64,000 nt of DNA from 2-02-FULL-55-14 sp964581115 (GTDB lineage: Bacteria > Bacteroidota > Ignavibacteria > UBA10030). Below are positions 1 to 10,029 of the stretch, in pieces (positions within the stretch are counted from its first letter, which is position 1; each line of letters starts with the position of its first letter). The notes under the pieces are model-generated. The model saw nothing but the letters and a program-made list of their open reading frames with translations, did no database searches and had not been told where the DNA came from. A program made the translations under genes and the position numbers. The stretch is from the NCBI GenBank assembly GCA_964581115.1, contig CAZOMY010000001.1, forward strand, positions 248,001 through 312,000, written 5' to 3'.

Positions 1-1967
1 TAAATCGTGGCGGTGAACGTCCTTCCCTTCGGCAGGAAGCTCAATGGCGCGACCGACGTCCGACCCTGCTCATCGGTGATCGCTCCGACGAACCATGCCT
101 CCTTCCCTCGTGCTTTTCTCGCCAACGTCACATAGTCGCCTGGCTCGGCCTCTAAAACAAACTTCTCATCCCAATCAACTGCAACATCCTTGATGAACTG
201 GAAGGCGTCCGGATACTTCTCGTAGTTCTCCGGAAAGTCGGCCGCCATTTGAAGGGGACTGTACATCGTCACGTAGAGCGCCAATTGCTTCGCCAGCGTC
301 GTATGGACCTGCTCCTTTTTCCCGGGGAAAAAATGGTCCATCTTGATCTCGAAGATGCCGGGGGTATAGTCCATTGGGCCGCCCAACAGTCGCGTGAACG
401 GCAGGATGGTCTCGTGCCACGGTGGATTGCCTGAACTCCACGCGTTGAACTCGTTCCCCCGCGCCGCCTCGCAGGCCAGCCAGTTCGGATAGGTCCGGTG
501 CACGCCGGTCGGCCTGACCGATTCATGCGAATTCACCATGATCTGATACTCGGCCGCCTTGCGCGCAACGCGCGTGTAGTGCTGCACCATCCACTGGCCA
601 TCGTGGTATTCCCCACGCGGGATGATCCGTCCGACATAGCCGGTCTTGACCGCGTCATACCCGTGGTCTTTCATGAACCGAAAGGCCTCATCGATGCGGC
701 GCTCATAATTCGTGACGGAGGCCGAGGTCTCATGGTGCATGATCAGCTTGACCCCTCTCTTCGCGGCATACTGCTGCAACGCCTTCACGTCGAAATCGGG
801 ATACGGGGTGACAAAGTCGAAGACCTCCTCTTTCCACTGACCGAACCAATCCTCCCAACCGACATTCCAACCTTCCACGAGCACTGCGCCAAATCCGTGC
901 TTTGCCGCAAAATCGATGTAAACCTTTGTCCGCTCGGTCGTAGCGCCGTGACGCCCGTTCGGCTTCAATGACGACCAGTCCGTTGTGCCGAGGCGGACAT
1001 TGCTCACATCGGAGTAGTTCCACGAGGCGGTTCCGACGTGCATCTCCCACCAGATGCCGACGTACTTCACGGGCTTGATCCAATCGGTGTTGGCGATCGC
1101 TGATGGATCGTTGAGGTTCAGGATCAGGTTCGATCGAAGGATGTCCCGAGCGTCGTCGCTGACCAGGATCGTCCGCCAAGGCGTGGTACATGGGGCCTGC
1201 AGATAGGCACGGCTTCCGACGGCATCCGGAGCCAGGTGTGACGTCAGCACGAACGAGCTCTGGTCAATCTCGAGCGTCATCGCCGGATAGTTGACAACCG
1301 CCGCCTCAAAGATATTGATGTAGAGACCGTCAGCGGTCTTCATCATCAGCGGCGTCTGAACGTAATTGGGACCGATGACCGTCTTGGAAAAGATCTCCCC
1401 GACGTTCTTGCCCTGGCTGGCATCCACCCTTGACAACGACGTCTGCGTGTATGCATACTCGTTCGTATCGTAATCGCCAGGGATCCAGATCGCCGTATGA
1501 TCACCCGCCATGCGGAATTCGGTCCGTTCCCCCGTGACGATGAAATGTTTCAGAGCGTCCTGTTCAGCGAATTCGTACCGAAAGCCGAGTCCTTCATCGA
1601 ACAGCCGGAATCGCACCGCCATCGTTCGTCCGCTCACCGAATCCTGCCGGAGGACGACCAGCAGTTCCTCGTGCTGGTCACGAACGAACCGGGTCTCACC
1701 CCACACGGTCTCCCAGGTGGAATCGACAGAGCGCCGGCTCGTCGACATCACGCCGAATCCATCGATCAAGGAGGGCTGGTCCTTTAGTAGGATCCCGAGT
1801 CGGCTTGGAAGGACGACCTGCCGTGGCCCAAGCTTAAGGGAGTACGTCGGCTCGCCCGTCGGCGTCAACGAGAAGTGCAGCGAGAGTCGGCCGTCGGGAG
1901 ACACGAGCGTTTGAGATCGGAGCGCGATGACGGAGGTCATGAGGAGGATGTAAAGTACGGTACGCAT
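1..1967 (-). CDS. GH97 family alpha-glucosidase (SusB-like), 3' end outside window
   Basis: Exported glycoside hydrolase predicted to release glucose from alpha-glucosides in the periplasm or at the cell surface. The reading frame is open from an ATG at 1967 to the window edge, giving 655 complete codons, so only a few C-terminal residues should be missing (family usually 640-720). The N-terminus (MRTVLYILLMTSVIALRSQ) is a signal peptide. Three glutamates lie in typical GH97 contexts: Glu413 (MHHE), Glu482 (NSHE) and Glu506 (RGNE). Their spacing of 69 and 24 equals that of the catalytic glutamates I recall for SusB (439, 508, 532), and Glu500 falls at the SusB calcium-ligand spacing. This supports the inverting alpha-glucosidase branch rather than the retaining alpha-galactosidase branch, which uses Asp. 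It diverges from the OPT gene. No SusC/SusD pair is adjacent. Confidence 0.9.
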   Translation of the reverse strand, partial: MRTVLYILLMTSVIALRSQTLVSPDGRLSLHFSLTPTGEPTYSLKLGPRQVVLPSRLGILLKDQPSLIDGFGVMSTSRRSVDSTWETVWGETRFVRDQHEELLVVLRQDSVSGRTMAVRFRLFDEGLGFRYEFAEQDALKHFIVTGERTEFRMAGDHTAIWIPGDYDTNEYAYTQTSLSRVDASQGKNVGEIFSKTVIGPNYVQTPLMMKTADGLYINIFEAAVVNYPAMTLEIDQSSFVLTSHLAPDAVGSRAYLQAPCTTPWRTILVSDDARDILRSNLILNLNDPSAIANTDWIKPVKYVGIWWEMHVGTASWNYSDVSNVRLGTTDWSSLKPNGRHGATTERTKVYIDFAAKHGFGAVLVEGWNVGWEDWFGQWKEEVFDFVTPYPDFDVKALQQYAAKRGVKLIMHHETSASVTNYERRIDEAFRFMKDHGYDAVKTGYVGRIIPRGEYHDGQWMVQHYTRVARKAAEYQIMVNSHESVRPTGVHRTYPNWLACEAARGNEFNAWSSGNPPWHETILPFTRLLGGPMDYTPGIFEIKMDHFFPGKKEQVHTTLAKQLALYVTMYSPLQMAADFPENYEKYPDAFQFIKDVAVDWDEKFVLEAEPGDYVTLARKARGKEAWFVGAITDEQGRTSVAPLSFLPKGRTFTATI

Positions 1968-2059
1968 GGGTTTTCCATGATGGTACTCAAAGGTAGAGAA
2001 CAGGCCGTGCAATCTCCATACTCGCCGCACACGGGAGATGCACTTTTGAGAAGAGCCGG

Positions 2060-2088
2060 TTGACATCCTCAGCTTCCTTTCGTAGCGT
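2060..2088 (+). promoter_or_regulatory. putative promoter for the OPT-cstA operon
   Basis: TTGACA at 2060-2065, then 17 bases, then TAGCGT at 2083-2088, placing a start site about 30 bases before the OPT start codon. The -35 is perfect but the -10 is weak. A better AT-rich hexamer (TATTCT, 2094-2099) lies too far away to pair with it. Confidence 0.35.
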
Positions 2089-2123
2089 CTCGCTATTCTA
2101 ACCACCCACCTTTCTCCCATCTC

Positions 2124-4184
2124 ATGGATAAAAAACCCTTCGTTCCGTTCGTGCCGGCCGACACGACGCTCCCTGAATTCACGCTCCGCGCCGTACTGCT
2201 TGGCGTCGCCATGGCCATGCTCATGGGAGCGGCCAATGCCTACCTTGGCCTCAAAGCCGGCATGACCATCGCCGCGACCTATACGACCGCCGTCATCGGC
2301 ATGGCGGTCATCAAGGCCTTCAAAGGATCGATCCTTGAAGAGAACGCCGCGAGGACGATCGGATCGATCGGAGGCAACATCGCCACCGGAGCGATCTTCA
2401 CGCTTCCGGCGTTCTTCATCGCGTCGGTGTGGGACCCCTTCTACACCGACAATCACTACGTGACAGCGACGGTGATCCTGTCCGTCGCCGGCGTTCTTGG
2501 GATCATGTACGTGACGGTTCTGCGACGGGTGCTCGTCGAAGACGTCGATCTCCCATTCCCCGAATCGATCGCGGCATCCGAGATCCACAAATCAGGACAG
2601 ACAGGGGCTGGGGGCTCGAAGTATCTGTTCGGAGGGATGGGGCTCGGCGCGCTCATCAATGCCATGGTCGAAACGAAGGTTGTCGCGGCTGGATGGCAAT
2701 GGGTCGTCTCCCTCTCAAAAGGTACCCTGCTTCTCCGCGGTCCTGGCATGAATCCCGCATACCTCGGAGTCGGCTACATCATCGGCCCGAAGCTGAGCGC
2801 CGTCAATTTCAGCGGCGGCGTGCTGGCGTGGGGCCTGCTCACGCCGATCATCGCTTACTTTCTGCACCGCGAAAACCCGGGAGCCGTAGCCGACTGGGCT
2901 GCGGAGCTTGCCTATGTTTGGAAGAACACCGTGCGATACATCGCGATCGGCGGGATGCTTGTCGGAGCGTTCTATACGCTGTACAAGATGCGTGCCAGCC
3001 TGATCACGGGTATCACACGATCGCTCAGCTATGTGAAAGGCTCTGCTGCCGGGACCGCCGCGTTGCCGAGGACGGAGCAAGACATCGCTTTTCGGTACTC
3101 CCTGCCGACGATCGCCACCATCGCCCTCGTCATGCTGTTGATCTTCATGCAGTTCACGGATGCACTCATCCCTGCCGCTGTCGCAGCATTGGTCAATCTC
3201 TTCCTCGGCTTCGTGTTTGCGGCGGTCTCAGGCTACCTCGTGGGGATCATCGGCGTCAGTAACAACCCTACGAGCGGCTTGACCGTCTCCGTGCTCATCA
3301 TCGTGGCGTTCCTCATGGTCGCGCTTGGCATGGAAGGCGAATCGGCCGTCGCCGCCGTCCTGGGCGTCGCGGCCTTCACGTGCACAAGCGTCTCCGTCGC
3401 CGGCGAGATGATGCAGGACCTCAAAGCCGGCCATATCCTCGGGTGCACGCCCTGGAAGATGCAACTCGGGGACGTCTTCGGCGTCCTCGCTGCATCGCTT
3501 GTCATGTTCCTTGTCCTTTCCCTGCTGCACATCGGCGATCTTAAGCGCTCGACCTCCGAGCGCATCGAACGTCTAAGGTCCGATGGAGCGACCGCTGTCG
3601 TCTATCAAGGTTCCGACGGTTCCCGGTCGGGCATGATCTATGACTTGACGGCGGTCGAAGCCATGACCCCTGAGGAGCAGAATGACATCCTCGGTACGCA
3701 GGCCGGGTTCGGCGGAGAGCGGCTACCAGCCCCCCAGGCGAGTCTTATGGCCGTGGTGGCACGCGGGATCATCGAGAGCAAGACTGAACTCATCCTGGTG
3801 CTGAGCGGGATGCTCATGGGATTGGCGCTGATCATGATGCAGGTCCGAAGCCCGATGCTCATCTGCGTAGGCATGTATCTCCCGATCGATACCACCTTCG
3901 CCATCTTCATTGGAGGCGCGGTCCGCGGATGGCTCGAACGCCTCCAGGCCAGACGAGCGATCGAGGGGGCCTCCAAGGAAGCCATGGACAATGCGGGCGT
4001 CCTGCTCTCCTCCGGGTTGATCGCGGGCGAGGCGCTCATCGGATTGATGTTCGCCGGACTGGCGTTCGGCGAGATCGGCATTCCGCACGTCTTCGACGCA
4101 CCCTCCTACATTCTCAGCCTGCTTCTGATGGGTCTGTTGGGGGCGCTACTCGTTCTTGTTCCGCTTCGAAGGAAGATCGCATGA
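2124..4184 (+). CDS. OPT family oligopeptide transporter
   Basis: Inner-membrane protein of 686 residues, hydrophobic throughout, with roughly 14-16 predicted membrane segments. It belongs to the oligopeptide transporter (OPT/YSL) superfamily, whose members import small peptides or metal chelates by proton symport. Supporting segments are the N-terminal region ending in [19 protein letters not shown], the [17 protein letters not shown] block near residue 80 and the [20 protein letters not shown] block near residue 430, all typical of bacterial OPT proteins. A hydrophilic loop lies at about 475-540. The ATG at 2124 begins the conserved N-terminus. Its stop overlaps the start of cstA by 4 bases (ATGA), so the two transporters are probably co-expressed. 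The substrate cannot be read from sequence. Confidence 0.9.
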   Translation: MDKKPFVPFVPADTTLPEFTLRAVLLGVAMAMLMGAANAYLGLKAGMTIAATYTTAVIGMAVIKAFKGSILEENAARTIGSIGGNIATGAIFTLPAFFIASVWDPFYTDNHYVTATVILSVAGVLGIMYVTVLRRVLVEDVDLPFPESIAASEIHKSGQTGAGGSKYLFGGMGLGALINAMVETKVVAAGWQWVVSLSKGTLLLRGPGMNPAYLGVGYIIGPKLSAVNFSGGVLAWGLLTPIIAYFLHRENPGAVADWAAELAYVWKNTVRYIAIGGMLVGAFYTLYKMRASLITGITRSLSYVKGSAAGTAALPRTEQDIAFRYSLPTIATIALVMLLIFMQFTDALIPAAVAALVNLFLGFVFAAVSGYLVGIIGVSNNPTSGLTVSVLIIVAFLMVALGMEGESAVAAVLGVAAFTCTSVSVAGEMMQDLKAGHILGCTPWKMQLGDVFGVLAASLVMFLVLSLLHIGDLKRSTSERIERLRSDGATAVVYQGSDGSRSGMIYDLTAVEAMTPEEQNDILGTQAGFGGERLPAPQASLMAVVARGIIESKTELILVLSGMLMGLALIMMQVRSPMLICVGMYLPIDTTFAIFIGGAVRGWLERLQARRAIEGASKEAMDNAGVLLSSGLIAGEALIGLMFAGLAFGEIGIPHVFDAPSYILSLLLMGLLGALLVLVPLRRKIA

Positions 4185-6031
4185 ATGCTCTTCCGTTGAT
4201 CTTGGGGGCGCTGTGCGTGATGGCGATCGCTTATCGGTACTACAGCGCCTTCATCGCCGCCAAAGTTCTGGCCCTCGACAACACCCGCGTGACGCCTGCG
4301 CACGCGCTGCGCGACGGCCAGAACTATGAGCCCACGAACAAGTGGGTCCTCTTCGGCCATCATTTCGCGGCGATCGCGGGAGCGGGACCGCTGATCGGTC
4401 CGACGCTGGCCGCTCAATTCGGATTCCTTCCGGGTTTTCTCTGGCTTTTGATCGGAGTGGTCGTTGCCGGGGCGGTACACGATTTCGTTTCTCTCGGGGC
4501 TTCCCTCCGACGAGGTGGACGGTCGTTGGCGGCCATTGCGCGCATCGAGATCAGTCCGCTGGCGGGTCTCGTCGCATCCGTGGCCATTCTCATCATCATT
4601 GTCGTCAGCCTTGCCGGACTTGGCGTCGCCGTGGTGAATGCTCTTGTCGAGAGTTCCTGGGGGACGTTCACGATCGCCATGACGATCCCGATCGCCATGT
4701 TCGTCGGTGCATGGATGCGATTCATCCGTCCCGGGCGAATCGGGGAGGCGAGCCTCATCGGCGTGGTCGGTGTGTTCGCAGCCGTCATCGGCGGCGCCTG
4801 GATCCCCGGCTCGGCTTTGGCCGGTGTGTTCACGATGACGCGAGAACAACTTATCCTGGCGATGGCGATCTACGGCTTCTTCGCCTCGGTACTGCCCGTC
4901 TGGCTGTTGCTCGTGCCCCGGGATTACCTGAGTTCGTACATGAAGTTGGGGACCGTCTTTGCGCTCATCATGGGCGTGATCATCGTAGCGCCCGATCTGA
5001 AGATGCCGGCCTTGACGGAGTATATCCACGGCGGCGGCCCCATCATTCCCGGCAAGATCTTCCCGTTCATGTTCATCACGATCGCGTGCGGGGCGATCTC
5101 GGGCTTCCATTCCCTCGTTTCCACGGGCACGACGCCGAAGCTCGTGTCGAATGAGACGGACGCCCGGATGATCGGGTATGGCGCCATGCTCATGGAGAGC
5201 ATTGTCGGCATTGTGGCGCTGATCGCGGCAACCTCGCTGCATCCGGCGGACTATTTTGCGATCAACCTCTCGACCGAGAAGTTCGGCGCGCTCGGTCTCG
5301 AGCCGGTGAATCTGGCCCTCCTTTCCTCGGAGGTCGGAGAACAGGTTGCGGGCCGTCCAGGGGGGGCGGTGTCATTGGCAGTGGGCTTCGCGCAGATCTT
5401 CACGGCCCTGCCCGGGATGGCCGCGTTCATGTCGTATTGGTACCACTTCGCGATCATGTTCGAAGCGTTGTTTATTCTCACGACGATCGATGCCGGTACA
5501 AGGGTCGGCCGATTCCTGCTTCAAGAGTTCGTGGGCAAGGTCTGGAAGCCCTTCGAGCGCACGAACTGGCTCCCGGGCAACATCATTGCCACGACACTGA
5601 TCGTGTTCGGATGGGCCTACTTCATCTGGAACGGAAGCATCAGCATGATCTGGCCGATGTTCGGGACGGCGAATCAGCTTCTGGCCGGCGTGGCCCTTTC
5701 GGTCGGGACGAGTTATATCGTGAATTCGGGCCGTTGGAAGCGGGCATGGGTCACCTTCCTTCCGATGCTCTTCGTCACGACAACGACGCTGGTGGCCGGA
5801 TACTACAACATCGTCGACAATTTCTGGCCGCTGACGGCCTCGGACGCAACGGCCACGCAGGGATACGTTACGTCGGGGTTGACCGTCGTGATGATGTTCT
5901 GCGCCGTCATCGTTTTGATCGAGGCAACGAGATCTTGGCATCGCGTTATCGTTTTGCATCGCAACCCGTACGACGGCAAGCCGCCTCTGGACCCGCCAAA
6001 GGGACCTGCTTTGATCATGCGCTGTTGCTGA
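4181..6031 (+). CDS. cstA: CstA family carbon-starvation/peptide-pyruvate transporter
   Basis: Integral membrane protein of 616 residues matching the CstA family (PF02554), known for pyruvate or peptide uptake during carbon limitation. Typical blocks are the N-terminal [19 protein letters not shown], the [16 protein letters not shown] that follows, the region ending [19 protein letters not shown], and [20 protein letters not shown] in the middle. The family's C-terminal region is also present ([19 protein letters not shown]). The frame is open further upstream, but the ATG at 4181 overlapping the OPT stop (ATGA) is the plausible start, since the conserved sequence begins shortly after it. It is about 80 residues shorter than E. 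coli CstA. The coupling to an OPT transporter suggests a shared role in using peptides or their breakdown products. Confidence 0.92.
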   Translation: MNALPLILGALCVMAIAYRYYSAFIAAKVLALDNTRVTPAHALRDGQNYEPTNKWVLFGHHFAAIAGAGPLIGPTLAAQFGFLPGFLWLLIGVVVAGAVHDFVSLGASLRRGGRSLAAIARIEISPLAGLVASVAILIIIVVSLAGLGVAVVNALVESSWGTFTIAMTIPIAMFVGAWMRFIRPGRIGEASLIGVVGVFAAVIGGAWIPGSALAGVFTMTREQLILAMAIYGFFASVLPVWLLLVPRDYLSSYMKLGTVFALIMGVIIVAPDLKMPALTEYIHGGGPIIPGKIFPFMFITIACGAISGFHSLVSTGTTPKLVSNETDARMIGYGAMLMESIVGIVALIAATSLHPADYFAINLSTEKFGALGLEPVNLALLSSEVGEQVAGRPGGAVSLAVGFAQIFTALPGMAAFMSYWYHFAIMFEALFILTTIDAGTRVGRFLLQEFVGKVWKPFERTNWLPGNIIATTLIVFGWAYFIWNGSISMIWPMFGTANQLLAGVALSVGTSYIVNSGRWKRAWVTFLPMLFVTTTTLVAGYYNIVDNFWPLTASDATATQGYVTSGLTVVMMFCAVIVLIEATRSWHRVIVLHRNPYDGKPPLDPPKGPALIMRCC

Positions 6032-6059
6032 TGTGAATTGTGCGCTGTTTTCGTATATT
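6031..6059 (+). promoter_or_regulatory. weak candidate promoter for the pyruvate dehydrogenase operon
   Basis: A good -10-like TATATT lies at 6054-6059, in the only AT-rich stretch before pdhA. The hexamer 17 bases upstream (ATGTGA, 6031-6036) is a poor -35. The start codon follows about 40 bases downstream. The position is plausible, but the call rests on the -10 alone. Confidence 0.3.
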
Positions 6060-6099
6060 TAAGGCCGCTTCCCAGTTCTGACACAATCCATACTCTCTC

Positions 6100-7113
6100 A
6101 TGTCAAAGAATTCAGCCCCAGTGACCGGGAAGACCTCCCGAACGCTTGGGCTCCCCAAAGAAACGCTCCTGGCGTGGTACGACGACATGCTTCTGGTCCG
6201 CCGGTTCGAAGAGAAGGCGGCTCAGCTGTACGGCATGGGACGTATCGGCGGGTTCTGCCATCTCTACAACGGCCAGGAGGCGATCTCGACCGGCTCTTGC
6301 GCGGCCATCACCCCCAACGACTACATCATCACCGCCTACCGCGATCACGGGCTGGCCATCTCCCGCGGCGTTGACCCCAAGGCCTGCATGGCCGAATTGC
6401 TCGGCAAGTACACAGGGACCACGAAGGGCAAGGGCGGATCGATGCACTTTTTCGACCGGGAGAAGAACTTCCTCGGTGGTCATGCCATCGTTGGAAGCCA
6501 CGTGCCGATCGGGGCCGGTGTTGGATTCGCCATCAAGTACAAAGGCGAGCGCAACGTCATCCTTGTCTTCATGGGTGATGGCGCCACGAACATCGGCGCA
6601 TTCTTTGAGGGCCTTGGCCTTGCCCAGTTGTGGAAGCTGCCGGTTGTCTTCATCATCGAGAACAACCGCTACAGCATGGGCACTTCCGTCGCCCGCTCGT
6701 CGCCAGTTGAGGACCTGTACAAAAAGGCCCTCGCGTTCGACATGCGATGGGATGTTGTCGACGGCATGAATGTGCTCGAGGTCTACGAAAAAGTGAAGCG
6801 GGCAGCCGATATCGCGAAGAAGGACTATCTCCCGTCGTTGCTCGAGGTCCGGACATACCGGTATCGCGGCCATTCGATGTCCGACCCGATCCACGGCCAT
6901 TATCGCACCAAAGAAGAGGTCGAAGAGCAGAAGCGATCAGACCCGATCACGCTCTTTGGATCGATCCTTCAGGAGGAAGGTTTGGCGGACGAGGCGGTGT
7001 TTGAATCCGCCGACAAGCGCGTCAAGAAGATCGTTGAGGAGTGCGTGACCTTCGCCGACAATTCGCCCGAACCGCCGCTCGATGAGCTGTGGAAAGACGT
7101 CTACCTGCCCTGA
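6100..7113 (+). CDS. pdhA: pyruvate dehydrogenase E1 component, alpha subunit
   Basis: Alpha subunit (337 residues) of the thiamine-diphosphate-dependent E1 that decarboxylates pyruvate and passes the acetyl group to E2-bound lipoate. The ThDP/Mg motif is clear: GDGATNIGAFFEGLGLAQ followed by ENNRYSMGT (about residues 160-195). The phosphorylation-loop-type segment YRYRGHSMSDP is present near residue 255, and the N-terminus has the typical RRFEEKAAQLYGMGRIGGFC. Length matches short bacterial PdhA. It is the first gene of a three-gene operon with E1-beta 16 bases downstream. The presence of E2 with a lipoyl domain and the close match to PdhA favour pyruvate over branched-chain 2-oxoacids, though acetoin dehydrogenase is a related alternative. 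Confidence 0.95.
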   Translation: MSKNSAPVTGKTSRTLGLPKETLLAWYDDMLLVRRFEEKAAQLYGMGRIGGFCHLYNGQEAISTGSCAAITPNDYIITAYRDHGLAISRGVDPKACMAELLGKYTGTTKGKGGSMHFFDREKNFLGGHAIVGSHVPIGAGVGFAIKYKGERNVILVFMGDGATNIGAFFEGLGLAQLWKLPVVFIIENNRYSMGTSVARSSPVEDLYKKALAFDMRWDVVDGMNVLEVYEKVKRAADIAKKDYLPSLLEVRTYRYRGHSMSDPIHGHYRTKEEVEEQKRSDPITLFGSILQEEGLADEAVFESADKRVKKIVEECVTFADNSPEPPLDELWKDVYLP

Positions 7114-7129
7114 CCGAGGAATTCGAACC

Positions 7130-8113
7130 ATGCAAGTCGTGAGTTTTCGTGAAGCGTTGAACCAGGCGATGGATGAGGAGATGGCGCGCGATGAGCGCGT
7201 GTTCCTGATGGGCGAAGAAGTGGCCCAGTACAACGGCGCCTACAAGGTCAGCCAGGGCCTCCTTGCCAAGTGGGGACCAAAACGGATCATCGACACCCCG
7301 ATCGCCGAAGAAGGCTTCGCCGGCATCGGCATTGGCGCTGCCATGGCGGGCCTGCGGCCCATCGTCGAATTCATGACGTGGAATTTCTCGCTCGTCGCCT
7401 ATGACCAGATCGCCAACCATGCGGCCAAGATGCTCTCGATGTCCGGGGGACATTTCAGCGTTCCGATGGTCTTCCGCGGCCCCGGCGGCGCCGCTCGCAA
7501 TCTCGGAGCTACGCATTCCCAGGCGCTCGAGGCGATCTATGCGCATATCCCCGGCCTCAAGGTCGTGATGCCGTCGAACCCGTACGACGCCAAGGGTCTG
7601 CTCAAAAGTGCCATTCGGGACGACAATCCGATCGTGTTCATCGAAAGCGAGATCATGTACGGCGACAAAGGAGAGATCCCCGAGGGCGAGTACACGATCC
7701 CGATCGGCGTCGGCAATCTGATCCAGGAGGGGACCGACGTCACGGTCGTCTCTTGGTCGAAGGTCCTGCAGCGATTCACGATCCCCGCCGTGCAGCAGCT
7801 GTCCGAAGCGGGCATCAGCGTCGAGTTGATCGACCCGCGCACGATCAAGCCGATGGACTGGGACCTGATCATCAACTCCGTGCGGAAGACGAACCGCCTC
7901 GTGGTCGTCGAAGAGGGCTGGCCGTTCGCCGGGGTCGGCGCACAGATCGCGTTCGAGGTGCAACACCGCGCCTTCGACGACCTCGACGCGCCGGTAGAGC
8001 GGGTGACGCAGGAGGACGTTCCGCTCCCCTACGCCGGCAACCTCGAGCGGGCGTCGCTCCCGAACATCGATAAGATCGTCAAGGCTGTCCACACTGTGCT
8101 GTACCGCGGCTGA
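7130..8113 (+). CDS. pdhB: pyruvate dehydrogenase E1 component, beta subunit
   Basis: Beta subunit (327 residues) of the alpha2-beta2 E1. The ATG at 7130 follows a GAGGA Shine-Dalgarno-like sequence (7115-7119) and starts the conserved MQVVSFREALNQAMDEEM; the longer upstream frame has no support. Recognisable blocks are RVFLMGEEVAQYNGAYKVSQ, DTPIAEEGFAGIGIGAA (ThDP pyrimidine site glutamate), FRGPGGAARNLGATHSQ, and a C-terminal transketolase domain with ELIDPRTIKPMDWD. E2 follows after 14 bases. Together with pdhA it forms the active site at the subunit interface. Confidence 0.95.
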   Translation: MQVVSFREALNQAMDEEMARDERVFLMGEEVAQYNGAYKVSQGLLAKWGPKRIIDTPIAEEGFAGIGIGAAMAGLRPIVEFMTWNFSLVAYDQIANHAAKMLSMSGGHFSVPMVFRGPGGAARNLGATHSQALEAIYAHIPGLKVVMPSNPYDAKGLLKSAIRDDNPIVFIESEIMYGDKGEIPEGEYTIPIGVGNLIQEGTDVTVVSWSKVLQRFTIPAVQQLSEAGISVELIDPRTIKPMDWDLIINSVRKTNRLVVVEEGWPFAGVGAQIAFEVQHRAFDDLDAPVERVTQEDVPLPYAGNLERASLPNIDKIVKAVHTVLYRG

Positions 8114-8127
8114 GAGGAACCCACGAC

Positions 8128-9363
8128 ATGGCAACGAAGATCCAGATGCCCAAACTCAGCGACACGATGAGTGAAGGCACGATCCTGAAGTGGCGGTTCA
8201 AGGAAGGCGACAAGGTCAAGCAGGGCGACATTCTCGTCGAGATCGAATCGGACAAGGCCGACATGGAGCTGGAGGCCTACGATTCCGGCATCCTTCGAAA
8301 GATCTTTGTCGCCGAAGGGGGCAAGGCGAAGATCGGAGCCCCCATCGCCATCATCGCCGACGCGGGTGAAGATATCACCGCACTGGAGCTGGAAGCGCCG
8401 CTCGTCGCCCCGACGGCTTCGATCCAGCCGCCGCCGACATCACCCCCAGGCCCCGTACCGGCATCGGTTCCAAGCCCCGTGCCGACCGCGGGCGGTCCCG
8501 TACCCATGGCTACCGACGCCCGTGTCAAAGCGTCGCCTCTGGCCCGAAAGATCGCGGCGGCGCGTCAGATCGACCTGCGCGCGCTGGCCGGCTCCGGTCC
8601 TCAGGGACGTATCGTGAAGCGGGACCTGGAGGGGGCTGTCTCCGGCCAGGCCCCCGCGGTCCGTTCGTATGTCAGCCGCCCGACGCAGGAAGTGCCTCTC
8701 TCGTCCATCCGAAAGACGATCGCAAAACGGATGACCGAGAGCAAGCAGACCGTTCCGCAGTTCTATGTCACTGTCGAGGTCGACATGGAGCCGGCGATGG
8801 CTTTCCGGGACCAACTGAACAGTGCCGAAGGCGTGAAGATCGGCTTCACGGATATCATCGTCAAGGCGTGCGGCACAACACTAATGCGGCATCCTCAGGT
8901 CAATGCCACTTTCCTCGGCGAAAGCGCCCGCCAGTACGGCTTCGCACACATCGCGATCGCCGTGGCTCTTGACGAGGGGCTCGTCACTCCCGTTGTTCGA
9001 CATGTCGAGCAGAAAGGACTGGAACCGATCAGTGCGGAGATCCGCGACCTCGTGGAACGCGCACGCAATCGCAAGTTGAAGCCCGAGGAGTACAGCGGCG
9101 GAACGTTCACCATCAGCAATCTCGGGATGTTCGGCGTCGACGATTTCATTGCGATCGTCAATCCTCCCGAAGGGGCCATTCTTGCGGTCGGATCGATCGT
9201 GGAGAAGCCGGTCGTCCGCGGCGGGCAGATCGTCGTCGGACATACGATGAAACTGACCCTCTCGTCCGATCACCGGATCATCGACGGCGCGGTTGCCGCG
9301 CGTTTCCTGCAGGACCTGCGACACCTGCTGGAACATCCCGCCCTTCTGCTGTTTCGCGCCTGA
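8128..9363 (+). CDS. pdhC: dihydrolipoamide acetyltransferase (E2 of pyruvate dehydrogenase)
   Basis: E2 core of the complex, transferring acetyl groups from lipoate to CoA. Domain order over 411 residues: one lipoyl domain (1-75) with the lipoylated lysine in ESDKADMELEAY; an Ala/Pro-rich linker (about 95-130); a peripheral subunit-binding domain (about 135-170, SPLARKIAAARQIDLRALAG); a second linker; and the catalytic domain (about 190-411) ending in SSDHRIIDGAVAARFLQDL, which carries the catalytic His and Asp. The start follows a GAGAGGAA sequence. The E3 gene (lpd) is not in this window, so it must be elsewhere or shared with other 2-oxoacid dehydrogenases. Confidence 0.95.
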   Translation: MATKIQMPKLSDTMSEGTILKWRFKEGDKVKQGDILVEIESDKADMELEAYDSGILRKIFVAEGGKAKIGAPIAIIADAGEDITALELEAPLVAPTASIQPPPTSPPGPVPASVPSPVPTAGGPVPMATDARVKASPLARKIAAARQIDLRALAGSGPQGRIVKRDLEGAVSGQAPAVRSYVSRPTQEVPLSSIRKTIAKRMTESKQTVPQFYVTVEVDMEPAMAFRDQLNSAEGVKIGFTDIIVKACGTTLMRHPQVNATFLGESARQYGFAHIAIAVALDEGLVTPVVRHVEQKGLEPISAEIRDLVERARNRKLKPEEYSGGTFTISNLGMFGVDDFIAIVNPPEGAILAVGSIVEKPVVRGGQIVVGHTMKLTLSSDHRIIDGAVAARFLQDLRHLLEHPALLLFRA

Positions 9364-9432
9364 GGTCACCTCAGACACCGCCGCTGTGGACCGCGTCCTT
9401 CGGGATCACCCCGGGGACCCTGACGCTCATCC

Positions 9433-10029
9433 ATGTCCTCGAACCGCCGATCCATTGCGCTTTCGGGTCCCACGCTATCGTTGATCGCGTTCTCGATAGC
9501 GCTTAACGTCACGATGGGACAGGTCGTGGCCGCTCTGAAGGTGCCGTTGTACCTCGACATGCTTGGCACGATCCTCTGCGCGGCCCTGGCCGGAGCCCGG
9601 CCTGCCGTCATCACTGCCGTTTCGAGCAACATTCTGGCGGCACTGCTCGGCAGCCCGGCCATGCTGTTCTTCATACCGGTCGCTGTGCTGGTCGCGGTAT
9701 CTTCGGCGGCCGCGGCTTCGTGGAGGGCCTTCTCCAGTCCCGTCATTGCCTCGCTTGCGGGGCTCCTAGTCGGCCTTGTTGCCGCCACGGCCTCGGCCCC
9801 GATTTCTGCCTATGTCTTTGGCGGGGTGACCGTCGCAGGTACGGACATCGTTGTGGGATTGTTCCGAGGTTCGGGATTCACGCTCCTTCAAAGCACCTGG
9901 CTGCAGGGACTGACAACGGACCTGCCCGACAAGGCGATCAGCTTCTTCATGACGGCCGGACTTCTGAGGGACCTCCCCAAACGGATCCTACAAAGGTTCC
10001 GTCCGTTCCGCGAAGGAGGCCGGCCATGA
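9433..10029 (+). CDS. ECF transporter substrate-binding (S) component, substrate unknown
   Basis: Small hydrophobic protein (198 residues, about six membrane segments) at the head of a T-component and two ATPases, the expected place for the substrate-capturing S subunit of an energy-coupling-factor importer. The sequence starts with a short polar tail, then ALNVTMGQVVAALKVPLYLD and GTILCAALAGARPAVITAVS, resembling the second and third helices of S components. I cannot assign the vitamin or metal. It begins 69 bases after the pyruvate dehydrogenase E2 gene with no visible terminator, so it may be transcribed with it. It overlaps the T-component gene by 4 bases. The family call rests largely on context. 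Confidence 0.7.
   Translation: MSSNRRSIALSGPTLSLIAFSIALNVTMGQVVAALKVPLYLDMLGTILCAALAGARPAVITAVSSNILAALLGSPAMLFFIPVAVLVAVSSAAAASWRAFSSPVIASLAGLLVGLVAATASAPISAYVFGGVTVAGTDIVVGLFRGSGFTLLQSTWLQGLTTDLPDKAISFFMTAGLLRDLPKRILQRFRPFREGGRP

Noticed and set aside
1968..2123. Promoter for the GH97 gene (TACCTTTG on the minus strand)
   Set aside because: The -10-like element is plausible but no TTG lies at the right distance upstream.
3929..4180. Possible N-terminal extension of the CstA-family gene
   Set aside because: Lies inside the OPT gene in another frame and is Arg-rich; the ATGA junction at 4181 gives the family N-terminus.
9364..9432. Possible TPP or lipoate riboswitch before the ECF genes
   Set aside because: Only 69 bases and none of the conserved TPP core sequences are visible.
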